Translations under genes and position numbers: made by a program | The notes under the pieces: generated by a model | Databases searched by the model: none | What the model was told of the DNA's origin: nothing | The model's input: the letters and a program-made list of their open reading frames with translations, nothing else | Origin: Paenibacillus sp. 1_12 | GTDB lineage: Bacteria; Bacillota; Bacilli; Paenibacillales; NBRC-103111 | Direction of reading: 5' to 3' | DNA: 64,000 nucleotides | NCBI RefSeq assembly: GCF_900114475.1 | Contig: NZ_FOTE01000012.1 | Coordinates: 116,315 to 180,314, forward strand | In this document: in pieces, positions 1 through 8,318 of the stretch | How the letters are laid out: every line of letters starts with the position of its first letter | Position numbering within the stretch: position 1 is the stretch's first letter

Positions 1-1251
1 AAATTGCTGGACACCGCCAAGCGAGCCATGCAGGAGCTTGAATATGAATGCGTCATGAAGCAAAAGGTCGTCGAGGGCATGCCGCTTCTGAAGCAGCGTT
101 TTCTCGAAAAGCTGATCGACGGAAAGCTTACGCTTTCGGAGATCCGTTCCGGTAGTGAATTTCTCGACCTCCAACTAGCTGCCTCGCGCTATGCCGTTAT
201 TCTGCTCAAGGCTGATGACTATAGCTATCCGGAATACCAGAATCGGTTTGGTAAAGAGGTGCTCAAATATTGCATACTCAACGTATCCGAAGAAACGCTG
301 ACCAGCTTGGGCAAGGGACTGGTGTTTAACTCCTTCGAGGATGAAGTCGTACTTATTGTTTGCGCCGATGGCAAAGAGAAGGAAGCCGAACAGCAAGCGT
401 ATGAGATTGCAGAGACGATTCGCGGCAACGTAGAGAAGTTTTTGAAAACCACCGTCACAGCGGGCATTGGGTTCGCGTATGAGCACACTGCAGAAATCGC
501 GCTGTCATATCAAGGCGCACGTTCTGCTTTGGAATTTCGGCATATCCTGGGAACCAATCGCGTCCTGACTGTAGCCGATACCGGCGATGCTCCACATAAG
601 GAATCTGTTGAATTAAGTGTTCTGGAAAAGGAGCTGGCCGTTAAGGTCAAGCTGGGCTTGGAGGACGAGGCACTATCTGTCCTGAGCAGCATGGAACAGG
701 CAATTATCGAGAGCCAATCGGTTTCCTTATCCCGAATGCGTCTGATTGGCGTAGAGATTTCCGTACTGCTGTATAAGGAGTTGGAGGAGCAGGCGAAGCA
801 ATTGGATGATTTCTATGCCGTCTATACGAAGCAGCAGCAGATGCAAACCGTGTATGAAATCTTTGCCTCGATACGCCAGCTCGTCATTCAGCTTGTCGCG
901 ATCGTTAACAATCAACGCGATCACCAGATCAAGAAGTTGATTCATCGAGCCGTCGCATACATGGAGCTGCATTACGATCAAGAGGGGCTGTCACTACAGA
1001 ATGTATCCAGCGTCGTGCACATCAGCCCCACCTATTTAAGCATTATTTTCAAAAAGGAAAAAAATATTAATTTCAGCGATTTCCTTTACCAACTGCGGAT
1101 GAATAAAGCCATGGAGCTGCTGCGGATATCAGATCTCAAATCGTATGAGGTCGCCGAAAAGGTCGGTTATCGCAACCCACAGTATTTTAGTGTCTGCTTT
1201 AAAAAATACACCGGCTTATCACCCTCTGAATTCAAACAGGTAAAGAGTTAG
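1..1251 (+). CDS. AraC-family (YesN-type) regulator, 5' end outside window
   Basis: C-terminal 416 residues of a transcription regulator; the frame is open to the first base, so the true start and any N-terminal receiver domain lie outside. The last ~105 residues are a classic AraC/XylS double helix-turn-helix, with SPTYLSIIFKKE in the first and YRNPQYFSVCFKKYTG in the second helix-turn-helix, ending just after it. The middle region (about 30-300) resembles the linker of YesN-type response regulators, often partnered with a histidine kinase and sugar-uptake genes. Such partners are not visible here, so the target is unknown. It converges on the racemase gene downstream. Family assignment is firm; the receiver domain is inferred. 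Confidence 0.85.
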   Translation, partial: KLLDTAKRAMQELEYECVMKQKVVEGMPLLKQRFLEKLIDGKLTLSEIRSGSEFLDLQLAASRYAVILLKADDYSYPEYQNRFGKEVLKYCILNVSEETLTSLGKGLVFNSFEDEVVLIVCADGKEKEAEQQAYEIAETIRGNVEKFLKTTVTAGIGFAYEHTAEIALSYQGARSALEFRHILGTNRVLTVADTGDAPHKESVELSVLEKELAVKVKLGLEDEALSVLSSMEQAIIESQSVSLSRMRLIGVEISVLLYKELEEQAKQLDDFYAVYTKQQQMQTVYEIFASIRQLVIQLVAIVNNQRDHQIKKLIHRAVAYMELHYDQEGLSLQNVSSVVHISPTYLSIIFKKEKNINFSDFLYQLRMNKAMELLRISDLKSYEVAEKVGYRNPQYFSVCFKKYTGLSPSEFKQVKS

Positions 1252-1300
1252 GATTACGCCCAACACCGATACGTTTAGCAGACAGCCAGACAGCCATGAA

Positions 1301-2080
1301 TCAGCTGTGATGGTTCTTGTAAATGTTCAGTGCCTGCTCCATTCTTTGCAAGTAGGACGGGCTATTGTCGGAGCAAATAAATTGCACATCGGCACATCCC
1401 GAACTCTCCAGCAAGGAATGGCTAACTAGCAGCTCATCCAGATGGTTAATCGTTCCACTGCTGCCATCAATAATTTGGATATGCTTGGGAAGTAGCTTTC
1501 TTAGGATCAGTTTATAAAAAGGATAATGCGTGCATCCCAATACTACCGTTCCATAATTATTCAGATCATACGGCGCGAACTTGGCTGTGAAATAGTTTGC
1601 CATTACGGTCTCGTCAAACTGCAGTTGCTCACAGTATTGGACCAATTCAGGCAGTGGCAATGAATCCACAATACTGAGGTCGTCTATTCGGTTCACCAAT
1701 TCGATATATTTGGATTCACGCAGGGTCAATGGCGTAGCCAGAACCAGCACCCGCCTTCCGTTCGCACGGCTCAGCTGTACAGCAGGTTTCACTGCTGGCT
1801 CCATACCAATAATGGGTATCGAGGTGTAGACGCTTCTCAGCTCTGCTATCGCAATGCTTGTGGCTGTATTACAGGCGATAACCAGCGCTTTAATATCCAG
1901 CTGCATCATCCGGTCTACCGCTTCAAAAATATACTGTTTAACCTCTTGCTTCGGTTTTGTTCCATATGGAACATGTAGCGTATCTGCGTAATAGTAAAAA
2001 TCCTCTTGGGGAAAGCGTCTCATGCCTTCATGTAGAACCGTGATACCGCCTAATCCCGAATCAAAAAAAGCTATTCTCAT
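1301..2080 (-). CDS. murI: glutamate racemase
   Basis: 259-residue cofactor-independent amino acid racemase, interconverting L- and D-glutamate to supply D-Glu for peptidoglycan in the cytoplasm. The N-terminus has the FFDSGLGG signature with the expected Asp (D7). The two catalytic cysteines sit in ACNTAT (C70) and GCTHYPF (C183). Length is usual for MurI/RacE. The start follows an AGGTGGAG ribosome binding site, and a sigma-A-type promoter lies about 50-80 bases upstream. It appears monocistronic. Whether it is the sole housekeeping enzyme or a second isozyme cannot be told from this window. Confidence 0.93.
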   Translation of the reverse strand: MRIAFFDSGLGGITVLHEGMRRFPQEDFYYYADTLHVPYGTKPKQEVKQYIFEAVDRMMQLDIKALVIACNTATSIAIAELRSVYTSIPIIGMEPAVKPAVQLSRANGRRVLVLATPLTLRESKYIELVNRIDDLSIVDSLPLPELVQYCEQLQFDETVMANYFTAKFAPYDLNNYGTVVLGCTHYPFYKLILRKLLPKHIQIIDGSSGTINHLDELLVSHSLLESSGCADVQFICSDNSPSYLQRMEQALNIYKNHHS

Positions 2081-2131
2081 TTCTCCACCTGATTCGTTTA
2101 AGAATATAATTGTATTTAAGCACTACACTTT

Positions 2132-2159
2132 ATTATACCCCTATTGTCAGGAAAGCCAA
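2132..2159 (-). promoter_or_regulatory. sigma-A-type promoter of murI
   Basis: On the minus strand TTGGCT (2154-2159) and a perfect TATAAT (2132-2137) are separated by 16 bases, about 50 bases before the racemase start codon. The -35 is imperfect but the -10 is consensus. Confidence 0.55.
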
Positions 2160-2236
2160 TAGACACCGCGCAAATCAAGCGGCTGCTTAATATCATTTAG
2201 GCTGGTCCCCCTGACTTCACCCTGCCCAGCTCTCAA

Positions 2237-2959
2237 TTAACGGCTTGCAGACAGCACATACACCTTCACATTCCGTTTGACACCAAATTCTAGCGCTTCT
2301 CCCACATCGTTCATAAATACATCAATTCGGGCGCCACGGACGGCCGAACCCGTGTCCTCAGCCGTCCGTATGCCGACTCCATCGATGAACACCTCGGTGC
2401 CAATTGGAATCACCGCTGGATCTACAGCGATTGTACGTCCTTCCTCCGCTTTACTTCCGCTAAAGGTAATGCCGTATTCCGGATGGCCCTCCGACTTGCC
2501 TGTAGACTCCTTACCCGCTGTATAAGCAGTTAAGGTTGAACTCATCACCTGACTAATGACCTTGGGCTGATCATCTGGTATGGGGATGACAGCTTCAGCA
2601 GCAGGGATATGCAGTTGTTGTCCTGCAGCAAGAAGCTGCGTGGGCTCCAACTGGTTCTCCTCGGCAAGAGAATTCACGGAATTACCAAACTGCTGCGCAA
2701 TATGCTCAAGGGTATCCCCCTCATTAACCTGATATAGAATTCGCTTTGGTTGGTTGCGCTGTACGTCTTCCAGCTCAGACTGTTGGCTCGGCTCCCAAAC
2801 GGGACCATTCATGGTGCTATCAGCTTTGGCATCGGACTCAGCCATCGAAGCAGCGTTCAGCTCCCAGCTACTGCTAGCATATGAATGCAAGTCCAGTTTC
2901 AATCCCAGTATGCAAAAAAACAGAAGAACATACAGTGATTTTATATTCCTTTGATCCAT
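2237..2959 (-). CDS. secreted LysM - 3D domain protein (YocH/Rpf-like cell-wall protein)
   Basis: 240 residues. A hydrophobic N-terminal signal segment (about 8-25) is followed by an acidic linker, one LysM peptidoglycan-binding motif (about 74-119, starting at YQVNEGDTLEHIAQQFG) and a C-terminal 3D domain (about 140-238). The three conserved aspartates of the 3D fold are visible as D180 (AVDPAVIPIGT), D202 (AEDTG) and D213 (RIDVF). Proteins of this build (YocH, YabE, Sps-type) cut or remodel cell wall, probably as lytic transglycosylases. It is likely exported. No operon partner: it is separated from murI by about 150 bases and reads away from the kinase gene. Confidence 0.88.
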   Translation of the reverse strand: MDQRNIKSLYVLLFFCILGLKLDLHSYASSSWELNAASMAESDAKADSTMNGPVWEPSQQSELEDVQRNQPKRILYQVNEGDTLEHIAQQFGNSVNSLAEENQLEPTQLLAAGQQLHIPAAEAVIPIPDDQPKVISQVMSSTLTAYTAGKESTGKSEGHPEYGITFSGSKAEEGRTIAVDPAVIPIGTEVFIDGVGIRTAEDTGSAVRGARIDVFMNDVGEALEFGVKRNVKVYVLSASR

Positions 2960-3116
2960 GCGTATAGGTCCTCCTTAAGGCAATGTAAAATAGTAAATCA
3001 TAAAAAGCAGATTACTAGACTACAGTTACCCCAATTTCTCTACCGCAAACCTTCCTAATTATGTAAATTGGTATTTATAAACATAAAAAACCGCTATTTA
3101 TTCATCTTTTCCATAG

Positions 3117-3158
3117 TTATCCACAATTTTATCCACAATTCATGCACATATATCCACA
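3117..3158 (+). promoter_or_regulatory. cluster of three DnaA-box-like sequences
   Basis: In the divergent intergenic region between the LysM-3D gene and the PAS kinase there are two exact TTATCCACA nonamers (3117-3125 and 3129-3137) and a third with one mismatch, ATATCCACA (3150-3158), all in the same orientation and spaced 12 and 21 bases start to start. TTATCCACA is the bacterial DnaA box consensus. No AT-rich unwinding element, dnaA or dnaN gene is nearby, so this looks like a DnaA-binding regulatory or titration cluster rather than an origin. Binding is inferred. Confidence 0.6.
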
Positions 3159-3456
3159 TGATTTCATTAACACTTCCATACATCTCCAAGAACAGCTATT
3201 TGTTTCGTGCCCATGACAAAGTGTTATTAAAATGGTAATATAGTCCTAAATAAAGGAAACGAAATAAAAAATAGTTAAGGGTACAAATCTTTATTTCAAG
3301 AGCTGCTGCCATAACTGCTGAATGACTAAGGAATTATTAACAAGGGAGTCTTTCAAGTATGTCTTTCTTCGTATATATCACACAATTCTATGAGCGTCTT
3401 TGCGACTACCATCAATCTTGAATTGGCTTTCAACCAGACGTGGAGGAACAGTACAT

Positions 3457-4929
3457 ATGAAAATGAATTCCATGGAAAGCATTTGGCATACCAACACCGA
3501 AAAACGGCTGCAAGAAATCAATGAATTATTCCAATTAATTACAGAAAATACCTCTGATGTGATCTCCTACAGTACAGGGGACGGATTGTGCAAATATGTG
3601 TCTTCCTCGGTTCAATCCCTGCTCGGCTATGAAACGGCAGAATTAATTGGTAAACGAACATTTGATTTTATTCATGCCGATGATATAAACGCTCTGCACA
3701 GCTTAGGTGTCAACAAGGCGGGTGGCGTTGCAAGCTTCCGGTTTCGTCACAAGTTTGGTCACTATTTGTGGTTTGAATCCGCTTTCAAAAGTATAAAAAA
3801 TGAAGATGGCACTCTGAAGTATAATATAAGCATCGCGAGAGACATCACTAAACGTAAGCAGGCGGAAGAAAATCTGCGGCAAAGTGAAGAGCGCTTTCAG
3901 AGCGCTTTCGGCCATGCACCGATCGGGATGGCACTTGTCGATTTAAATGGACAGTATTTCAAAGTCAATCAAACCCTGTGCAGCATCATCGGTTATTCCG
4001 AGCAGGAGCTGCTGCAAATTGGTTATATGGATATTACTCATCCGGAAGATTTAAATAAACATATGCAATTGTTGGATATGCTTATGAACCGAGCCGCAAG
4101 TCATTTTTTTCTGGAGAAAAGATATATCCATAAGCATGGATCGATCATATGGGCATTACTCGGCGTGTCTCTAGTCCACGATGATGAAGGTAACCCTTTA
4201 TATTTTATTGCACAAATTGAAGACATTATGGATAGAAAAAAATTGGAATTATTGCGAGATGAACAAGAAGAGCTAATGCGCAGAACGGACAAGTTATCTA
4301 CAATTGGTCAATTGGCTGCAAGTATTGCACATGAAATCAGGAATCCGCTAACGACCATCCGCGGATTTATTCAGTTGCTCAGTGAGATGAACACTACAAA
4401 TCCGCAGGCCTACTATCCTATCATCCTTGACGAGCTCGATAGGGCTAATGATATCATCAGCGACTTCCTAGCGTTATCCAAAAATCGTGTCATTGAGAAG
4501 AAAATGCGCAGCCTCAACGACATCATACATACGCTGTATCCGATCATATCAGCGGAAGCTAACCTCCAAGGGCATACCATGGTACTCGACCTGGATGAAA
4601 CGATAAGCGACCTGCTGCTGGATGATAAGGAGATCAAGCAGCTTCTGCTTAATCTCATACGAAATGGAATGGAAGCTATGGATGAGTGCGGAACGCTCAC
4701 TGTCGTCACCAGACAAAATCAGGAAAAGGTTGAATTGCAAATCTCGGATACGGGCTGCGGCATACCTAAAGCCAAAATGGCTCAGTTATTTGAACCGTTT
4801 TATACGACAAAAGAAAAAGGCACAGGGCTTGGCTTAATGGTTTGTTTAAATATTGTAGAAAAGCATGGGGGAACCCTGACTATTCAATCGGAAGAAAATA
4901 AAGGGACCTTGATTATCATTACCTTATAG
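3457..4929 (+). CDS. PAS-PAS sensor histidine kinase (sporulation-kinase type)
   Basis: 490 residues, soluble. Two PAS sensor domains (about 20-130 and 150-260) are followed by a HisKA dimerisation domain with the phospho-acceptor His (H292 in SIAHEIRNPLTTIRGF) and an HATPase_c domain (about 380-489) with N box (LIRNGMEAM), DTGCGIP and GTGLGL motifs. This is the layout of KinA/KinE-type kinases that feed Spo0F, and no response regulator is adjacent, which fits a phosphorelay kinase. An upstream in-frame TTG at 3400 exists, but the ATG at 3457 has GGAGGA 8 bases before it and is preferred. A DnaA-box cluster lies about 300 bases upstream. Function as a sporulation kinase is inference. Confidence 0.85.
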   Translation: MKMNSMESIWHTNTEKRLQEINELFQLITENTSDVISYSTGDGLCKYVSSSVQSLLGYETAELIGKRTFDFIHADDINALHSLGVNKAGGVASFRFRHKFGHYLWFESAFKSIKNEDGTLKYNISIARDITKRKQAEENLRQSEERFQSAFGHAPIGMALVDLNGQYFKVNQTLCSIIGYSEQELLQIGYMDITHPEDLNKHMQLLDMLMNRAASHFFLEKRYIHKHGSIIWALLGVSLVHDDEGNPLYFIAQIEDIMDRKKLELLRDEQEELMRRTDKLSTIGQLAASIAHEIRNPLTTIRGFIQLLSEMNTTNPQAYYPIILDELDRANDIISDFLALSKNRVIEKKMRSLNDIIHTLYPIISAEANLQGHTMVLDLDETISDLLLDDKEIKQLLLNLIRNGMEAMDECGTLTVVTRQNQEKVELQISDTGCGIPKAKMAQLFEPFYTTKEKGTGLGLMVCLNIVEKHGGTLTIQSEENKGTLIIITL

Positions 4930-4995
4930 CCCCTGCATCCAAGCAATCCCCCTAAATGAGGTGCGAAACGAGGAGTTTGGAGGCTAAGCATGCAT

Positions 4996-5036
4996 AAAAG
5001 ACCTTGTTCTCTACTGAGTAGAAAACAGGGTCTTTT
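4996..5036 (+). terminator. terminator after the PAS kinase
   Basis: AAAAGACC (4996-5003) pairs with GGTCTTTT (5029-5036), with additional pairing inside; the T run at the 3' side ends the kinase transcript. The stem is symmetrical, so it may work both ways. Confidence 0.75.
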
Positions 5037-5175
5037 GCTTGCCTTGATATTGTTCTAATGTCTGCTGAATGGAGGCTTGATCGCCTTTATCGGCGAGTGC
5101 GGCATTTGGCAGCTAACGATCAAGATTGGTCGTGCCGACAATTGCGTCAGCAAACGCTGGCTGGCTCAATGTGAA
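5011..5175 (-). pseudogene. remnant of an aldo/keto reductase C-terminus
   Basis: Reading the minus strand gives a stretch LSQPAFADAIVGTTNLDR, then an in-frame stop, then LPNAALADKGDQ and IQQTLEQYQGK before a final stop. The IVGTTNLDQL-type motif near the C-terminus is characteristic of aldo/keto reductases (NADPH-phosphate contact region). The catalytic part is absent and the frame is broken, so this appears to be a decayed tail lying just downstream of the MFS gene. Assignment rests on a short motif only. Confidence 0.4.
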
Positions 5176-5200
5176 ACGTAGTCATCTCTTCGATTCCTGA

Positions 5201-6403
5201 TTAGTTTGATATCGACTTGCCGTCAATACTTTTGGGCAAAGGCTTCTGTCTCAATAAGTAGTGGGTTAGTACTGCAGACGCACAGCCGAGCGCCCCTATA
5301 ATAACGAAGCCTTCCTTTAGCGTCAGCCAATCCCCTGCGACTCCCATAAAGAACGGTCCGACGAACATTCCAAAACCGTAGATCGCCTGATAAAATCCCA
5401 TCGCCGTCGCCCGCTTATCTGGATGCATATGCTTGATGCTGAGCGACATCAGAATGGGCGTAGCCAGTCCTCGGCCAAACCCGGCAATCGCCTGTGTGAA
5501 GATCAGCCAGCCCAAATCCGATGTAAACGGGATCATCATGCTGAATACACCGTTAAGCACGAAGCCAAATATAATAATCGGCCTATCCCCGAACTTTTGC
5601 GCCAAATGCCTGCCTCCCACCCATGCCGCCACAGCTGTCGGAAAGGTCGAAAAGAACGTCAGCAGCCCCATATCAAGCTTCGTCGCATGAAGCGACAGCG
5701 CATACACTGGCGTAAACCCGAAAACGGTTGCAAAGGTCAAAATTTGAAATAATATGGCGAGAGACGAAACGACCAGCAGTGTGCGGTCACTGGCGACCTC
5801 CATAACTCCGCGGGCAGTAATCTTCTGTGCATTGTCATCAAACTTCTCAATGAGGAAGAAGGACCCGGCCATCCCGATCATTCCCACAACCGCACCGATC
5901 AGGAAAGATGACTCCCAGCCATACATATCGGCAAACCACCCACCGCACAAGATCCCGAGCATTTGTCCCAATGTGTTATAGACGCTGATCGTGCCAATTG
6001 CTTTGGTCGTCTCATCCTTCTTGTAATAGCTGGTAAACAGAATCGTAAAATCGACCCAGGTCGCCGCCGCTGCACCCGCCAACGCACGCAGGATCAAAAT
6101 CCAGGTCAGACTGTTTGTGACCAATATACCTGCGCCGGCAAGCACTGAGAATAAGAGGCCAAACGTAATAAACAGCTTTCTTTTGTGAAACCGGTCGGAC
6201 ATGATCCCTACAGGAATACGCAGCAGCATTTGGCTGAAGCCATACATGCCAACAATCAGTCCGGCCATTTTATGCGATGCACCCAAATCCTCGACATAGG
6301 CTGTCAAGATCGGCACACAGGTGTACATCGAGAACCAGAATAATAACGTCACAGCACAGAACATAGGAATACGGTAAGAACGTGGAGCAGCTGCCGAAGT
6401 CAT
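5201..6403 (-). CDS. major facilitator superfamily transporter
   Basis: 400 residues with about 12 hydrophobic segments, no signal sequence. The loop between segments 2 and 3 has the MFS motif A form GIMSDRFHKRKLF, and the mid-protein repeat is also visible (WVGGRHLAQKFGDRP). It belongs to the drug:proton antiporter (DHA1) group of small-molecule exporters. The substrate cannot be read from sequence. It stands alone; the next gene on this strand ends upstream at 6597. A decayed aldo/keto reductase fragment lies just past its stop. Confidence 0.85.
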   Translation of the reverse strand: MTSAAAPRSYRIPMFCAVTLLFWFSMYTCVPILTAYVEDLGASHKMAGLIVGMYGFSQMLLRIPVGIMSDRFHKRKLFITFGLLFSVLAGAGILVTNSLTWILILRALAGAAAATWVDFTILFTSYYKKDETTKAIGTISVYNTLGQMLGILCGGWFADMYGWESSFLIGAVVGMIGMAGSFFLIEKFDDNAQKITARGVMEVASDRTLLVVSSLAILFQILTFATVFGFTPVYALSLHATKLDMGLLTFFSTFPTAVAAWVGGRHLAQKFGDRPIIIFGFVLNGVFSMMIPFTSDLGWLIFTQAIAGFGRGLATPILMSLSIKHMHPDKRATAMGFYQAIYGFGMFVGPFFMGVAGDWLTLKEGFVIIGALGCASAVLTHYLLRQKPLPKSIDGKSISN

Positions 6404-6596
6404 AAGGTCTCCTTTCGGTAAAGCTATGATTTATTATCTCGAATCATACCTAATATAACCGATGGAAGGAAGAGCTGAATTCATGCTCAGTTAGTATCGA
6501 TAAGAATGTAAATTACATATAGGTAACTATAAAGCTGTTACAAGTCCGGTTAGAGAATTCGATTTCGGCGTTGGCGTTGGAATTGACTCTATGAAT

Positions 6597-8015
6597 TTAC
6601 TGCGGGAGGGCATTGCTCGCCTTAGGCAGCCAATGAAACGGAGTCGTATCGAAAAACAGATCCGGGTTCACCGGCACATTATGAGCCCAAAATGTGAAAT
6701 GCAGATGCGGGCCGGTGGAGAATCCCGTTGTGCCCACCAGTCCGATAATATCTCCTTGCTTAACATGGTCTCCAGCCTTCACACGAAGCTCGGACATATG
6801 CGCATATTGCGAAAACAAGCCCATGCCGTGATCAATATAAATCGAATTCCCCGTCAAGTAGAGCATTTCCGACAAAACGACAATACCATCATTCGCTGCC
6901 TTGATCGGAGTACCTTCCTTGGCCGCCAGATCAAGGGCACGATGACTGCTGTCGAACTTCCCATTCACATAGCGGGTATAGCCATAGGGTGTGGTTAAAA
7001 TCCCCTCTATCGGCTTGATAAAGTTCGTACTGAATAGAAACTCACCCTGGGAGTCACTCCGTGCTTTATCGATTATCTTCTGATCATCCTCAATACGCTT
7101 TGTGTCCTGCTTCATGCTTTCCATTTGCTTGGTGACCTGCAGGTACTGGGTTTGGAACTTTTTCGCCTTGATAGTAAGCGTACTGTCACCAATCGGGTAG
7201 CTGCCCGCCTTGATCCCAAGTGACATCGGCAAATAAGTAAAATAGCCTGCACCGAAGGGCTCCAGCTTATAGGTTTTCCCTTCCCAGGTGACTTCTCCTG
7301 GCTCCCTATGCCTTACGAGTACAACATCTCCAGGAGATGCAGCTTCCGGCAGAACTGTCCATTGGGCCTCCATTGCCTTTTGTGCGGTTTCCGGTTCATT
7401 ATAAAAGGAAGCCTCTTTCACGGCCGCCTGTATCCGCACACGTTCTGCATCCATTTCCTTGGCAATATCCGTCGTTACCTTACTATGCCAAGTAACACCG
7501 CCATCAACCGTTACCCACAGCGGTGCTTCCGCTTTTGATCCATTTTCAAGCTGTACCCAACCCACATTGCGAGTTAGAAACTGCGATTTCTGTACTTTAT
7601 AATCTTCAGCCAACACATGAATGACGAGCGGATTCTGCTCCTTGCCGCTCATCCAGCTTACCGGAATATCGCTTACACTAGTGGTCTCTGAGGATGGGGC
7701 AGTATTAGCAGTGTCTGTCGCAGCAGCTACCCAATGGACGCCCCCGTCCTGGGTAACCATCATGCCATCTGTGTACCGAACCCAGCCATGAGACAAGCTA
7801 TCCATGTGAAAATCGAGCAGCTCCCGTTTCTTCACCTCTGCTTTGGGGTTGACAGCCGTAACGGAGCCGCTTGCATCCGGTGCCTTTACGGAGGGTTGAA
7901 ACCATACTATGACAGCCGCACATACCAATACACTCAATACCCCTAAACCTATTCGATATCGGGAAGAAGGCTTCCCGGCTGTGTGCTTGTGTTCAGCTTT
8001 TCTCTCAAGCTTCAT
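6597..8015 (-). CDS. membrane-anchored M23 metallopeptidase with beta-propeller-like N-terminus
   Basis: 472 residues. A single N-terminal membrane segment (about 21-40) places the rest outside. Residues 65-260 contain repeated phrases such as GWVRYTDGMMVTQDGGVHWV and GWVQL...WVTVDGGVTWHS, typical of BNR/Ycf48-like propeller blades. A coiled stretch (about 285-320) precedes a LytM/M23 domain (340-455) with all zinc and catalytic residues: H358 and D362 (HRALD), H406 (QYAH), and H437/H439 (GPHLHF). The enzyme should cut peptide cross-links in peptidoglycan. Genes of this type are often involved in cell separation or sporulation; the specific role is unknown. It is divergent from the diguanylate cyclase gene. 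Confidence 0.9.
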   Translation of the reverse strand: MKLERKAEHKHTAGKPSSRYRIGLGVLSVLVCAAVIVWFQPSVKAPDASGSVTAVNPKAEVKKRELLDFHMDSLSHGWVRYTDGMMVTQDGGVHWVAAATDTANTAPSSETTSVSDIPVSWMSGKEQNPLVIHVLAEDYKVQKSQFLTRNVGWVQLENGSKAEAPLWVTVDGGVTWHSKVTTDIAKEMDAERVRIQAAVKEASFYNEPETAQKAMEAQWTVLPEAASPGDVVLVRHREPGEVTWEGKTYKLEPFGAGYFTYLPMSLGIKAGSYPIGDSTLTIKAKKFQTQYLQVTKQMESMKQDTKRIEDDQKIIDKARSDSQGEFLFSTNFIKPIEGILTTPYGYTRYVNGKFDSSHRALDLAAKEGTPIKAANDGIVVLSEMLYLTGNSIYIDHGMGLFSQYAHMSELRVKAGDHVKQGDIIGLVGTTGFSTGPHLHFTFWAHNVPVNPDLFFDTTPFHWLPKASNALPQ

Positions 8016-8318
8016 CGTTAATTATCTCTCCTCTCCTGCAGGAAAAGGCGCTTCACCCGCTGATTCTACTTTCCCTTCCTCTATATTACGATATTACCAT
8101 TTGGGTTGCCATGACTTCTTGTCCAATCTTTATATGGGCATATGAACCTGAGTGGGATTAGCTTGATCCCCCAACGATCACAACCGAAATAAAGTCTTTT
8201 TTCCATTTTGAATTTATTTGAGAAAACAACAAAAAAGACAGAGGAAATAGGCCGATCATGTCGAATACTTTTCCAATTACTGTTAATTAATTCACATCTA
8301 CGATTGGTGGCTGCAGCT

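Noticed and set aside
3117..3158. A replication origin at the DnaA-box cluster
   Set aside because: Only three boxes, no AT-rich unwinding region with DnaA-trios, and no dnaA, dnaN or rep gene nearby.
3159..3456. A small sda-like checkpoint gene next to the DnaA boxes
   Set aside because: No ORF of suitable size with a binding site or Sda-like sequence is visible on either strand.
5899..6148. Open frames overlapping the MFS gene on both strands
   Set aside because: Shadows of the transporter coding sequence with no signals of their own.
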